Below are positions 43,685 to 56,504 of a stretch of 64,000 nucleotides of DNA, in pieces. The stretch spans positions 80,501,889-80,565,888 of the forward strand of contig NC_092808.1 of assembly GCF_040954645.1 (NCBI RefSeq), written 5' to 3'. The stretch comes from Diabrotica undecimpunctata (taxonomy: Eukaryota > Arthropoda > Insecta > Coleoptera > Chrysomelidae). The notes beneath the pieces were generated by a model. It made no database searches. It saw only the letters and a list, made by a program, of their open reading frames with translations, and was not told the DNA's origin. Position 1 is the first letter of the stretch. Every line of letters begins with the position of its first letter. The position numbers were made by a program, and so were the translations under genes.

Positions 43685-44663
43685 GGGCGTAGGAAATTTC
43701 GACACTAAGCAGGTAGCGACTAAAATTTAATGGCAATTTTCGACAGCAGCCCCAATTCCCGTTTTTATCTTACAGGTATATTCGACACCAAATAAAAATA
43801 TTTGGTACTGTATGAAAATGTACCATCCATATACAAAGTTCTTAATTTACACAACAAACGAATATTTGTCTCGCATGAAAATACAATTACATTTAATTCA
43901 GGATGATTTAAAAACAAAAAACTTTCATTGCGACAGGTTTTAGGAGAATAATTACTAACCGCGTTATGGACTTCTGATATGCTTCTTGGTAACGGATCTG
44001 GTAACAGTTTACGACGACAGTTGTAAATGTTCTCTCTTATGCTAGCTATGTTAGGAACCGTCAGCAAATTTGACATCATACTCAGCAACAGCAGTTCTTG
44101 TAATTTTGGCAGGCTTTTCCGATATGTCCTCTTGAGCTTTTCTTTTACATGCATTGGTTACCATCTTTACTTCAAGCTTTTTTGGATCGGCTTCATGATT
44201 ATGTACTAAATCACTTCTTGTGATGGTGAGGTCCTCACAGCCTATTGTAAACATTTTTGCGGAACACTTAGTGTTTCTTTGGATGCAGCGCCAAAATATC
44301 TCGCCGCTTTTTAACACTTTCTGTTTCGAGAACGAATGATGCTCCACCACTAATAAATCCCGACCACGGGAACTTTTTATCAAACTCATTTTTTAAATAT
44401 CCGTATACGTGCACAAGTCAACGTCAAACAAGAAATAAATTACAACTGAAATAATTTAGTCACAAGTACACAAGTGCCACGCCCCCCGCCGTGACAATAA
44501 ATATTGGGAAAACCCGCTTGTCCTGCTTGGGTGCAAATGTCCATCGCCGCTAATTACCTACCTACCTGCTTTACGCCGCGGTGTCGAAATTTCCTATAAT
44601 AAAATTTGACCCTTCGATTACCCCAGGTACAAAGACAATTTGGTGTCGAAAGTTCGCCCGCCG
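43685..44663 (-). mobile_element. FLYWCH/MULE-type DNA element nested in piggyBac
   Basis: A 979-bp insertion with GTATAAAG duplicated at 43,677-43,684 and 44,664-44,671. The ends form a 21-bp imperfect inverted repeat (16 of 21 matching) sharing TTTCGACAC at positions 13-21. A further inverted copy of the GGAAATTTCGACAC word sits internally at 44,580-44,594. The related piggyBac copy at 63,049-63,075 reads straight through the site without the insert. The 8-bp duplication and the encoded protein point to a Mutator-like element. Confidence 0.85.
43765..44389 (-). pseudogene. FLYWCH zinc finger plus MULE transposase N-terminal part
   Basis: The first frame (44,389-44,051) has the FLYWCH pattern: EHHSFSKQKVLKSGEIFWRC, a second Cys in NTKCSAKM, and LVHNHEAD with the two His. 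Then comes a KRKAQEDISEKPAKI segment. A frame change near 44,075 leads to the second frame (44,154-43,765) with ASIRENIYNCRRKLLP, FLFLNHPELNVIVFSCETNI and LYMDGTFSYSTKYF. The DGTF part is the first catalytic Asp box of MULE transposases. The rest of the catalytic domain is deleted, so the element is non-autonomous. Confidence 0.82.
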
Positions 44664-45139
44664 GTATAAAGTACCGACGAAAAAACCTTTACAAAATAAA
44701 TAAAACGCATGTGAGAAGAATATTATTATTTTACTTTTACTAATTAATACTTTGTCATATCAATTTACTATTTTAGTTGGGGCTAAGCCACAAGAATAGC
44801 TTATTTCCAACTAGAATAGAAAAATGACAAATTAAATTATTATTAAGCATTAGGTTTAATAATAGAAAAGCCATAGATTAGTCATTTATTTTTCTTTATT
44901 CCAATACTTACAAACTTTTTTAATTATACGGTGATCGTTACACGTATTTCTGCTGTATATTTCACAAATTTGTTTTTGTTTCCTGTTCATTTTTGTTGGG
45001 CACATGTGACACCTTTTCTTTGTTAAAACTGAAGGTTTTTTAATTTTTGCTTTTTATTGTGTGGTTCAACTTCCTGTAAGCATTTTTCAATATAATGTTT
45101 TATTTCCCATTGTAGTCCCCCTGATTTTCTTCTGAAAAT

Positions 45140-45531
45140 TTAAGGCAACACTAGTTGTTGTGCTGTCGTTGTAAGACCCAATGTTTGCTTTTCATTCCAT
45201 TTTGGATGTAAATTTGTCCAAGTCATAAATGAGGCTACTCCAGCCACGTCTAAAAAATTCATAAAACATGCAAAAGGCCAACGGTTTGTTCGTCTTTTGC
45301 ACATACATTTATGAACTAATTGGTCTAGCTTATTGATACCACATTTTGTACTATTATAACAGAATATCATATCTGGTTTTTTGTTAACAGCACCTGCACA
45401 GAAAGCATTGTGATGCATGGTAGACAGGACTCTAGGAAACTTCTTTGTTTTTTCGTAACGTAAGAAACAAGAGATGCTTTTGGAGTGAATCCGAAAATTA
45501 AAGATTTCTCTAAACGGTTCTTGTTTGTTAG
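45140..45531 (-). pseudogene. piggyBac transposase C-terminal fragment
   Basis: The open part 45,140-45,418 includes MHHNAFCAGAVNKKPDMIF, KCGINKLDQL (the third catalytic Asp region, GVDxLDQ, here GINKLDQ) and KRRTNRWPFACFMNF. Upstream, to 45,531, another frame gives the segment with SLVSYV. The first two Asp residues lie in the missing part, and Asp in GVD is Asn here. A cysteine-rich end follows, broken, to about 44,950. Confidence 0.8.
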
Positions 45532-45766
45532 TTATATATTATATTATATACTTCATTGTCAAACATGTCTGTACGAAAAATATGGCGGCTGATAAAAACT
45601 CCTATTTAAAGGACAAGGGCAATAATTGTTTTGTTATAAACCCCATATAGAAAACAAACCCTAGAGAGAGAACTTAATAAAAATACCTGGAGAGAATACA
45701 ATCCCCCAGAGAGGAAAGTGAGGAATTTTTAAAATGTCAATTATTTGTCAAACTATTAGGTATATT

Positions 45767-46531
45767 AACAGTAAATACACTTAGTTTTAAGACTACTGCA
45801 ACACACTAAAACACATAAGAAAACATTTTAATACAAAACTATACATTCTAAATTTTAAACTTACCTCTTTTAGGGCTTTAATAGTAAAAACGGCCCGCCA
45901 TTACTTCTTGTTCAAAATAATCTATCTTATATGAAAGCTTATCAGCTTCCTACAGAATATTTATTTGTTTTGGCATAGCACAATCACAATACACAACAAT
46001 AATTAGTTTTTAAAGCTATCATTCTAAATTTAATATTTATTTATAAATACAATTTATTAATATATAGTATATTATGATCAAATTGTGTAAGAAATCAAAA
46101 CATAAACAAAATTCTTACTCTTAAAAGCGGCAACCCTTTATACACTTTTGCCACACGCTGAACTGTCAATAAAATCTAAAGTAGTCCCGTATTAGTTGCA
46201 TACAATTGTCTAATTATTTAATTAAAATTATTATTTTGTGGAATATTATACTTACAGAGTTATTTCATAAAATTTATAATAATAATGATAACAAATGTTT
46301 TTGGTTATTTAATCAATATAATTCTAAAATTTCCAATACAATGATGATTACATTTTTCTGGTTATTACACGATGTTGACGCCTATGAAAGATCGAGCAGT
46401 TCCGTATGGGTTTCGTATTATTAGCTGTGTTAGGAAAATTTTAATTCTAAGGTTAACGTTCGGGAAATTTTAAATATAAGTGACGTCACTTTATATAAAT
46501 TGTGATGTGTAAGCATTTTTATATGAAAAAT
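45767..46531. repeat. 765-bp repeat unit, copy 1
   Basis: Direct repeat of 47,110-47,872 with scattered substitutions, from AACAGTAAATACACTTAGTTTTAAG-like sequence to GCATTTTTATATGAAAAAT. It contains a small frame with the words YERSSSSVWVSYY in both copies, probably not a gene. Confidence 0.82.
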
Positions 46532-46575
46532 GGTAGGATGTCATAGTATTTTTCATATAAAAATGCGTGCACGTC
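46513..46575. repeat. Hairpin at the end of repeat copy 1
   Basis: GCATTTTTATATGAAAAAT and ATTTTTCATATAAAAATGC are inverted around GGTAGGATGTCAT. The right arm, including GCGTGCACGTCA, matches the inverted end of copy 2 exactly, so a third copy seems to begin here in the opposite direction. Confidence 0.7.
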
Positions 46576-47109
46576 ATTCAAGATTTACGACGTCAAAACC
46601 CCACAGCGTTGCCAAAACATCAGAATAGTTGGTAAGCGAGGAATTTTTAAAATGACAACTATTTGTCAAACTATTATATTAAACTCCATTCGCTTAGCTC
46701 GGGCACATTTTGTCAGATTCATTGTCGGAAACCTACAACACAACAATTCCTACTTCTCAGTATTAATAGCTCAAGTATGCTACTATTGCAGACTTGTTTC
46801 TTTAAAAAACAAGAAGAATTATTATTCTAAATAGTGAAAGTGTATACTAAACCCATCAAATTTTGGGTAGTATATATTTAAAAAATATATTTTAGTTGTT
46901 ATAATTTAACATAACTATTTAATTAATTATCAAAGTTCTATTTTATTTACTATTTAGTTTGTTTACTATTAATATTGGCTATGAGTACGTATGCTTGATT
47001 GTATAGTAATTTCCAGCCACTTTTAGTTTGTCAAAAAGTAACTAACTTCGCAAAAAAATAATTACTAAATTCACTAGACAGTTCGGACTTGGAATTGCGA
47101 ACCGAGTAT

Positions 47110-47872
47110 AACAGTAAATACACTTAGTTTTAAGATTACTGTAAAACACTAAAATATATAAGAAAATATTTTAATACAAAATTATATATTCTAAATTTTA
47201 AACTTGCCACTTTTAGAGCATTAATCATAAAAACGTCCCGCCAATATTTCTTGTTTAAAATAATCTATCTTATATGAAAGCTTATCAGTTTTCTACAGAC
47301 TATTTAGTTGTTTTGGCACAGCACAATCACAATACACAACAATAATTAGTTTTTAACGCTATTAATTTAAATTTAATATGTATTTATAAATACAATTTAT
47401 TAATATATAATATTATGATCAAATTATGTAAGAAATCAAAACATAAACAAAATTCTTACTCTAAAAAAGCGGCAACGCTTTAAACAATTTTACCACACGC
47501 TGAACTGTCAAAAAACTTGAAGTAATCCCCTATCAGTTGCGTAAAGTTTTTTAATATATTTAACTAAAATTATTATTTTGTGGAATATTAGACCTAAAGA
47601 GTTATTTCATAAAATTTATATTATTAATAATAACAAATGGTTTTGGTTATTTAATCAATATAATTCTAAAATTCCCAATATAATGATGATTACATTTTTC
47701 TCATTAATATACCATGTTGACGCCTATGAAAGATCAAGCAGTTCCGTATGGGTGTCGTATTATTAGCTGTGTTAGGAAAATTTGAACTCTAAGGTTGACG
47801 TTGTGGAAATTTTAAATATAAGTGACGTCACTTTATATAAATTCTGACGTGCACGCATTTTTATATGAAAAA
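47110..47872. repeat. 765-bp repeat unit, copy 2
   Basis: Second copy of the unit, in the same orientation. A 42-bp word (GGAATTTTTAAAATG plus TTTGTCAAACTATTA) occurs just before copy 1 at 45,721 and again at 46,640, between the copies but not adjacent to copy 2. The repeat may therefore be part of a larger mobile unit. Confidence 0.82.
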
Positions 47873-47879
47873 TACTATA

Positions 47880-49239
47880 GGTAGCTAATGACATAATATC
47901 AACTGTTTTTTAATTTTAAATATGTTCTTTTAACTTGTCATTCTGTTATATTAAAATAAAATATTTTCCAACCATATAGTATTTCACAACACTCTACAGA
48001 TTATTTTCCGTCTTAGAACTATTCGAAGTTCGTTTCATTACAAAAGTTTTGCGCACAAAGAGCTTTCGACGACTGTTTTCTCTATATACTTCTCAACTTT
48101 TCGTACTGACGGCATGTTTCAGAAACAATTGTCACAGAACTGGGTTAAACAAATGAGGGTTGTAGGAAATGGGAAATGGATGAGCATTAAGTAAATGGCA
48201 GTTACCCATGTGAAACAAATAAATGCAGCGATTAAAGTGAAGTATTAATTTTAAAACTAAGTTTGCTAAATAAATTCATGTGTTTACTGCATCGTCACGT
48301 TTTTATTAAAAAACGTTTTTGGTATTAATAAATATCCTAAATGACTAAATCTGATACACTTGCGAATAATAATTAGTTAACTTGTAGCAATTTTTTGTAT
48401 ATTTACAACTAATGCAATACAATAACATATCCTTGACATTTGGAACAGTGGACGAAGCCTTTTTTATGTTTTTTATTGATTTTTTTGGTAGGATGTCATG
48501 TTATAATTTCATATCATATTATAGAAGTGATATTAACCCAATATAAAGTTACCAGCATTTTAAAATTAAGTTAGTACTCCGTTATCGAATTAAATAATTT
48601 TACTAAAGTTATAAAGATACAATTACTTTTATCTTAGTATAATAATTAAAATACTAACAGAGAAATAAAACTTAAGATTTTGGAAGAATTTTAATTAGAC
48701 AAGATAGTTAAAAGAGTAATGTTAAAAAAACCTCTATAAATTAAAAGTTTGAGTTAAACTTAAAATAAAAAAAAGTTTTCCTTAAAGTCAGTAAAAATAA
48801 TCCTAATTAGAATAATGAAACAAATGTGACATTGAAAACAAATTAATTTTATTATTCTTACTTCTTATATATAAAAAATTTAAAAACAATATATAAAATT
48901 TGATATTTGAAAATTTTCTCAAATATATTTATAAAAATTAGCAAATATTACGTTACCTACGATAATGTTATTAAAAATATAAAAATTTAAAGTGTATTTT
49001 TACAGCCAAAATAAAATTGCTACTGAGAATTTATAGTATTAGTGTGATTTTTAATTTTTTTATCAATATTTGAATAGATTGCTAACCAAACTTATTTTTT
49101 TGATTTAAATTAACGTGTTTCAGCCAAAAAGGCTATTGATACGATTACAAAAATAAGAATTACAGTATATTTAAAAAGGATTGCAATGTGAGCAAAATCA
49201 TAAGAGCAATATCTATACGACAGTCTTTAAGAAACACTA
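47880..49239. other. No gene recognised
   Basis: Very AT-rich, with no supported features. The word TGGTAGGATGTCATG at 48,489 echoes the spacer of the hairpin at 46,531. Confidence 0.4.
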
Positions 49240-50257
49240 TCACATTGTTAAAGTTGCTGTTGTCATTAAGAGTGGCTGTTAGGTCTTCATCCAGTTTGTG
49301 TAGTCTTATTGTAGAGTGTTGGTGTATAGTTGGCACTTAACTAGTATGGGTGTTGCAGATATGGCAACATCAGCAAAACATGCGTAAGATGGCAATATTT
49401 TAATTCCAATTCTTAATCTTCTTAAGACAACTTTGTCCCTTCTACAAAGTGGTGATATTTTTTAAGCAGGGATTCTAGTTGAATATCATGAACTTTTGAG
49501 ATTGTTTTATTCCAGAGGTTTTGCCAGGCTCTCATGCACATTTGATTGATTGTATGTTGTAAATATACCCCAAGTTGGATACTTTCTATTAAAATGTCAG
49601 AACGGGATGCCCCTTTAGCCGCTTGATTTGCGTTTTCATTTTCTGTAATAACTATAAGTGATGGAGTTTAGTAATATGGAAGACGGTAGGTAGCAATATA
49701 ACTTCGCTAGTGATAGAGACCTTAGAACCAACCTGGTCTTCAACTTTAGACGTGCCTAGTAGATGATTGAGTCATAGTCTTTGATGTTGATAAGTTCTAG
49801 GAAGGATGACTTCGAGGATGGTGTTTTTGTGCCTTTGTGAGGTGTGTACTTTTCGCTAAAGATTTTCTATATCCGTTTTTGTCCACTTAAGAATACCAAA
49901 TGAGTAGCTAAGCGCGGAACACGCATAGGTGTTTAGTGCCTTAAATAAATTTTTACGATTAAGGTGTGAACAAAGCAGCTGTTTTATCCTTTGTATAAAC
50001 TCGGTAGTTATCTCAGTTTTCATTTGCTTATGGTCAATCTTCCGCGCTTGTTTTATTCTGAGGTAATTATACATATCATTTTCAACCAGGGCCTCGATGT
50101 TCTGGCCGTTTTGCATATCGAATCCACCGGGCTGAACCTTTCTTTTGATTATATTTAAGACACGGCACTTGTCAAGGCCGAAGTGCATACTAATGTTATT
50201 AGAGAAATTTTCCACTGTTTTCAGCATCTGATCCAGGTGGCATCGAGTAGAAGCCAA
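49240..50257 (-). pseudogene. LINE relic resembling R2-type element RT end
   Basis: The open stretch 49,856-50,257 has ISMHFGLDKCRVLNIIKRK, MYNYLRIKQARKIDHKQMK and LFKALNTYACSALSYSFGIL with KWTKTDIENL. This block order is familiar from insect proteins annotated as R2-like retrotransposon polyproteins: FGLDKC, YLGxxQ, NTxAxPxLxYSFGxxxW. Upstream RT boxes and a clear C-terminal nuclease are not seen. The region 49,240-49,850 continues as a broken frame. Confidence 0.62.
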
Positions 50258-53139
50258 TATATCACTTTAAAACTCTTTTTTAACAAGTTTTGTTACGAAG
50301 AAAGATACATTTGTTTTGAAAAAATTACGATATTGACCTTTATTAGAAAATAATAGAGAAAAGTTAGTATTCTATTTTATACAATATCGCAAATAAAACT
50401 ATTTAAGCAACATATTTTGTAATTAAAACAAACATAAATGATACATGGCAACCAAAGAAAAACAAGGAGTAAAAATAAATAACCTACTGATGCCTATGCC
50501 AGTCTTTTAAAAATTTTAATAAAATTTTATTATTGTCGCTAGCGGCATGAGCTTAAACTTTCACTGATTTTAAATAGTATTTATGTTAGCTAAAAATTAA
50601 ATAATATAAAAATAATCTCTTTTAGTACAGACCTCGTATTAGGTAACGAACATTTTTTCTACACATATAACATGTAATTTTCATTAATCTGATCTACTGG
50701 AAAAGGTTTTTATCCGCCCAGGGCTGTCACCACCCTACTTTTCCAGCTTTCACCCAGTAATAGCACTGTAGAGACGTAAATATTAAGGATTGTGAGTGCG
50801 ACAGCAGAGATAACTCCAAAATACTCTGGACTGTGTCAGTTAATAAAGTAATAACGCACCTTAGGGAACGACCCATTTCTTTTGCCTCGAGATGTTGCCA
50901 GGGAAATAGAACCGTTCTGGCAGGTTAAAAACAGTGACAATGTGTAATGCAAAAGTTAAATATACGTTGGTGTTTCATATTTTAAACGACTACAGCGTAC
51001 CGCTATGTTTTAATTTTGTCTCATAATTTGCTACAACGAAGAGATATTTTGTTTACTAATTTCATTTCATTTATTTAAGAGGACGATAACTAACCTTACT
51101 TTTTAAATTATATATGCAAGTGTTTTAAGCGATGGTCTGGAAATAATTTTTCTTGTCGTTACGTCTCTAATTATGGCTGATATAATTAGAAACCAGTATA
51201 CATCGCCTCGAATTCTCTTAGAATGAGCATGAAAATGAACATTAAAATACAAAATATTTATTTGTGGAGAATTTGTTGTCGCCGAAACGCCCAAAATTAA
51301 TACTTAACCCATGAACGTATTATCTATACATTAAATTGTAATAAATATTTAGGATCAGGAATATATTTATTTTGGCATTTATGTCAGGTTCTACATAATT
51401 AATCTGTTGAAATATTTAAATTAAAAATTGGCGTCGTTCTGTGAGCAAACGATATCTTAATGCTGTATAATCGCAAAATTGTCCATAAAGTTATCGAGGA
51501 CAGGCGCAGTAAACATAACCTGTAAAAATGTATTACTACTTATGACTACTTTTAAATTATTACAGTTCGTAAAATTGTACCGATTCTTTCTAAATCACTG
51601 TTTTTTATTGTTGCTTCCAGAAGTAAAGTGAACAAAGTTGCAACTAGTGAGTTTCCTTGACTAAGTCACCTTTTAACTTGAAAAGTCTTTACCCATTCTA
51701 CATAGCTTTACTTTCGGTTCTGCTTAATGTCAGCTTTCGTTATCCTCACTAACTTAGGATAACTAGATGGCTGATTGCTATAAGGAAATATTACTGTATA
51801 GAATGCTAATAATGACACATTTTCAATAATTTTTTTTTGTATTTTATTTATCATATATAACAATTAAACTTCTTTAATATTTTCATACAACTTTTATAAC
51901 TTTTTTTTGTTTTTTCCATTGTTTATGTATTCTAAAGATGGCGCCAGTAATTTTTCATTTAAAAATTACTGTTCCATGGCTCCGTGTAATTGGAACGGCA
52001 AATCTGAAACATAAAATATAAAAATAGTTTGAAAAAAGTAGTGCCCTTACGTAATAGTTTACGAAAAACATTAAAAATTAAAAAATAAATAAACTGGTAA
52101 GAATTAGAAGAAATTGTTTAAAAATTAACCAAAAATTTTATTATTATTATTTTTTTTGGTTAAACTGTGGTAAACTAACTAGAAAACCAAAAAAAATAAA
52201 GGACATGAAGGTTTATTAAAATCATCCATCTAAATTTGGAGATTATAGATTTTGAGAAAAGCTACGTTTTTAAAACTTGTGGAGAGTGGATAATCTTCGG
52301 ATATGGTCTGTTGATTTTAATAAACCTTGATGCATTTTGTTTGTTTTGGTTTTTTTATGAGACTTTATTACAAGCTGACCAAAAAAATGTAATAAAATTT
52401 TTGTGGTTTAAAAAAGTCGAAATGAGGGTGAATTTTTGAACAATTTTTTCAACTGTCCTCCATTTTGTATTTTTTTAAGAATTTTTGATTTTTTTGGCAA
52501 ACTATTATGTTTTCAACATTTTTTTTGTATCTAGAGCACTTCTTTTTTAAAACATTTCTAAAATTTTGTATTTTAGTTTTGCCGTTTTAGAGATTAAATC
52601 ATTTTTAGAGGCACCTTAAAAAGACAGAAACAACGGAAAAAAAATTGTAATATTAAAAAGTTGTAAAGGATACAAAAAACAGCTTGGTTGCCATATAGTT
52701 ATAATAAGATAAGATACAAAAAATGTTGAAAAGGTGTCATTTTTTATTATTCTAGACGGTAATAGTAGGTGAAGCAATTTTTTTCCAATCATTATTTTGT
52801 ATACTTATTTAAAATCAATAAAGATTGTACATAACTTTATTTTGTTCTCGCAACCGCTTACCTGAATCTTTTAAACCAAAAATTAGATCCATTGTAGATT
52901 TGTTGATTTTGAAACCAGATTGATATCCTTTCAATAAACTTTTCGTGTATACATTTAATCTCCTCCCATTCGGACATTACATAACACAAGTCTACAAGAA
53001 AAAAACTTTTTGAAAGATGTTTTAAATTTGACAAGTGATTTTATATAATTTTGGTGCGCTGATTCCAAATCTGCAAACCATTTTCTTTTATCACGTAAGA
53101 TATTTTCTATCACGTAAGCTATATATTTTGTATGCACAA
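50258..53139. other. No gene recognised
   Basis: AT-rich sequence with long homopolymer runs near 51,830-52,760. Open frames at 51,103-51,294, 52,236-52,439 and 52,955-53,137 lack any recognisable domain. Confidence 0.4.
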
Positions 53140-54827
53140 CTTAATAAAATATTTTCCTTTTTGTCAAAAATCTGCGTTTGGTAGAAATTTTTATATAAAT
53201 TTTATCAGGATTATCACGTTGTAGCATCCAACAGTAGTCTGCCATCATTGATATGCTCCATTTATCCTAATAACATCTTTTCATCTGCTTAATGTCTTGG
53301 TGAAAACGTTCCCCTTGCTCTTCGCTAACAGCTCCAAGATTTTCTGGAAATTGGTCTAGATGAGCGAATAAAAAATATACTTTTAAACTCATATTGCATC
53401 CTAGAATACGAAAATTTTGTAGCATTTGTGTGACAACGTTCTCATAGTCTGGAACTTGCTTATTTCCCAAGAACTTTTCGATAACTTCTTTAAATGAAGT
53501 TCACGTTTTCTTTTTGTTAAGCGTCATAGAATTGTGAAAGTTTTTGTCTCTGCATAAAAACCGAATGTCGGGACCAACAAAAACTTCTTTTAATTTTGCA
53601 TCGGACAACTTGGGAAATTTTGAAAAAATATATTTAAAACATTCTCCGTTTTTGTCAATAGCTTTAACAAACTGTTTCATCAAAACCTAATTTTTTATGC
53701 AGAGGGGACAATAAAATTCTTTCACGATCAACTAAGGCATTGTGTTTTATGTTTTTATTTCCTGGCGTAAGGTTTTCTCTTGTAGGCCATTCTTTTTGGG
53801 TCCAATGTTAATCTCGTGCTTGGCTGTCCCATTTACAAATTAAGCAAGGATATTTAGTATAATCTGACTGTTGCCCAAGTAGCATACACAGAACTTTTAG
53901 ATCTCCACAAAGCATCCAGTTATGGTCTCGGTATTAAATTTTTTCTAAGAGAAGTTCCAAGTTTTCGTATGTTTCTTTAAGGTGAACAGAATGAGCGACC
54001 AGGACAGAAGCCAGTGTATTACCATTGTGCAGTAAAACACCTTTTAGACTACTTTTGCTAGAGTCAATAAATAGTCGCCATTCTTCCTTTTCGTAAGAGA
54101 GCTCTTAGCTTAATAACTAAGGCGGAGATATTTTTACAATATACTAAAGAATCTTCTTGAGTTAAATATGGACACAGGTCCATTTCTCGATTTCTGTAGA
54201 AACTGGTTGATGTACCTGGAGCCAGCAAATTTTTTCACGAAGTCTAGAGGCTAGAAGTTTTGAGGATCCTTGGGAAGATTTAATTCTCTTATTAAATCGT
54301 TTAATTCCATTTGATTAAAATAGTTGTGGTCCTTCTTCTGCTTCAAAAGTAACGTCGGGATCCGTGGACTCAAATGCAGACTGTTCCGAATCAGATGATA
54401 ACACATTTTCTAACTCCTTTGGTGGAATAGGTATAGGTACATCAGGGTTATGAGAAATAGGCCTAATAGCAGATTTTAGGTTCGGGTATAAAACACTTTT
54501 TTTATTCTTACAATTAAATCCCTTCAAATCGCAGGAACAAAACTAACAATCATCAGAATGGTTTTGTGGCTCACGCCACACCATGGGAACTCCAAAACTT
54601 AATGACTTTTTTCTTCCTTTTGTCCAACTTCTTAAAGCTTCCACACAAACTTTACATACAATATGTAGTGCCCAAAATTTGTCTTGTTCTCTTATTTTCA
54701 CTCCAAAATAGGCATGATACGCATTACGAATAAATAAGGTTATGTTATGTCTTTGTTTTGCAACTACAAAACTGCCACAAATATACCAAAAGTAGTCTGA
54801 ATTATTAACACAATGTCTCCTTTCCAT
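53140..54827 (-). pseudogene. Broken copy of an arthropod repeated gene family of unknown function
   Basis: The minus-strand pieces run in order. MERRHCVNNSDYFWYICGSF is a start with paired Cys, followed by CKVCVEALRSWTKG (54,543-54,827). GFNCKNKKSVLYPNLKSA with an acidic stretch is at 54,315-54,527. MKQFVKAIDKNGECFKYIF is at 53,501-53,683, and NFRILGCNMSLKVYFLFAHLDQF with SEEQGERFHQDIKQM at 53,267-53,470. The end near 53,240 reads INDGRLLL/MADYCW-like. I recall many near-identical multicopy genes in beetle, tick and aphid genomes with this plan. No catalytic role is known to me, and the copy number suggests a mobile origin. At least three frame changes occur. Confidence 0.65.
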
Positions 54828-54839
54828 AGGTCGAGAAAA

Positions 54840-55985
54840 GAATAGAATAACAAATAAATAGCACTAATTCGAAACACAGCGATAAACCTCCTCCAACTGC
54901 TAAAAACAAATAACTGATTTTGATGCGTTTATTTACGACTGGGAAATGTGCAGCCGCGGTATTGCACTAGCTCACTAATTTTACAGTGTTGCCACAATTC
55001 AGAATTTTATTAAAATATTTTTAGACTGTTTGTGCCATATATATTTACACTAAAAACCGTTTTTCTAATTTTATATGTAAATTTTTCGTATAATCAAGGA
55101 ATTTTTATAAGGTCTCGATTTGCGAAAAATTGGAAGGTGATAGATATAACATAATCTCAGTTTAGGATTCAGGAGGTCAAAATTACTTAACAAAGGATGT
55201 TTATTTTAAAACATCAATTTTATTGTTGGCCTGTGAATTATTCTCATTTAAGAATATTTCTTCCCTTAGTCACATATATGTTATCTTGTTTCAGATTTTT
55301 TGTTCGATATGTTGGATTTTCCTTTCTTTGTGTCTATCTTTTTTTTTTAGAGCTTGGAATGTTTTCTGAAACTCTTTGCGTGTTTCTATCTAGCCCTTTT
55401 CGTTGGTTTTATTAGAATTGAATAACACTGTCTCCCTTGTTTTGGATTTTGCTCTAGCTAGATCTCTGTATTTTACACTGATCTCCTTCTTAATTTCTCT
55501 AGTTTTGTTGTACTGCTCCGTTTGTTTATAATTTGTTATTTAATTTGTCTTTTGGCAACTCTAACTGCATATGCTGCTCATATTTTCATCTTTTACTTTT
55601 ATTCTTTGATTTGTTACTTTCGTATATTGGAATGCTTTTTCTTTACGTATATAGCAATTTTTCTTTATCTTCTCTTAATCAAATATTTATTCTTTTCGCG
55701 AAGTGTTCGGAGTCACCTTTCGCCCTTTTTATGTGCATCCCTTTTTTTAATGATCTAACGATGTTTTTTTTATTAAAGGGATCTATTTAGTTCGTAGTTT
55801 TACCATCGGAGATGACCATATTGGTTTGGGGAGCTCCTTTTCGTACAACTGCGTGCTTTTAATTATTAAGCTATTTTCCAATTCGAAACCTGTCAACCTT
55901 TTCCCATTTCTATTTACACGTTTTTTACGTATACTGTTTATTTCTGAAAAGTAGTTATGCAAAACCTTATTTCCTTATTTTCGTA
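54840..55985. other. Probable LINE remnant, not resolvable
   Basis: Hydrophobic frames on the plus strand are antisense to basic minus-strand stretches and look like noise. Minus-strand text near 55,560-55,900 may be the linker of the LINE whose endonuclease start lies at 56,100, but no block is clear. Confidence 0.3.
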
Positions 55986-56150
55986 TTATAGTCCTCCAAA
56001 ACTAACTTTATGTCGTGTTTTAATAGAGTCTCTTGCAGAGCGATCACTTCGATATTGCACGTTTTTATTTCTAAAAATATCCCGTTTATTGTCCCACTTC
56101 ATCGCAGCGACTTTTTTGTTTCCTGTATTTTTTTACGTTTGCTATGCTAT
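55986..56150 (-). pseudogene. LINE endonuclease N-terminal fragment
   Basis: Minus-strand translation TINGIFLEIKTCNIEVIALQ followed by ETLLKHDIKLVLEDYNT matches the first block of Jockey-type endonucleases (WNxNGx..IIALQETxLK). Beyond it, the frame is lost. Confidence 0.5.
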
Positions 56151-56504
56151 GGTCATTTTAGTTTTTCTTGTCCCTGTGTCCTTAATAGTTTTCTGACTTT
56201 TCTCAGTGTCGTTAATACAAATACATTTTCTCTATCCAATTTCGTTCTTACTTAGATCATGGTTTTATCATTCTTACTTAAATAATATTTAATAAAATAT
56301 TTTTTATTTTTTATTTTCTTAAACTTGTGCAATTTTTATTACTCTTTTTTTATCTTCCGCGTTTTTTAAATTTATCGGACATACTATTATTGGTGTATGA
56401 GTCGCTCTCCATTTAATTTGATGAATATACCTTTTTTTTCTGAAAGCGGTTTGTTATAAACCATACTCAGTCAATTTATTCCATTTCATTTCTTTATAAT
56501 ATCA

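Larger units (their letters stand above)
43351..45531 (-). mobile_element. piggyBac 3' fragment carrying a nested insertion
   Basis: At 43,347-43,350 lies TTAA, followed by CCCTTATTAGGGCAACACTT, a piggyBac-type end. The body (43,351-43,684 and 44,664-45,531, minus strand) aligns with the second piggyBac relic at about 62,200-63,350, both in the coding end and in the 3' untranslated part. It breaks off at about 45,531 inside the transposase gene, so the 5' half is missing. A 979-bp foreign element interrupts it. Confidence 0.85.

Noticed and set aside
55197..56255. Cluster of Phe/Leu/Tyr-rich frames resembling transmembrane proteins
   Set aside because: They overlap in different frames, lack any family motif and lie antisense to a LINE relic in AT-rich DNA.
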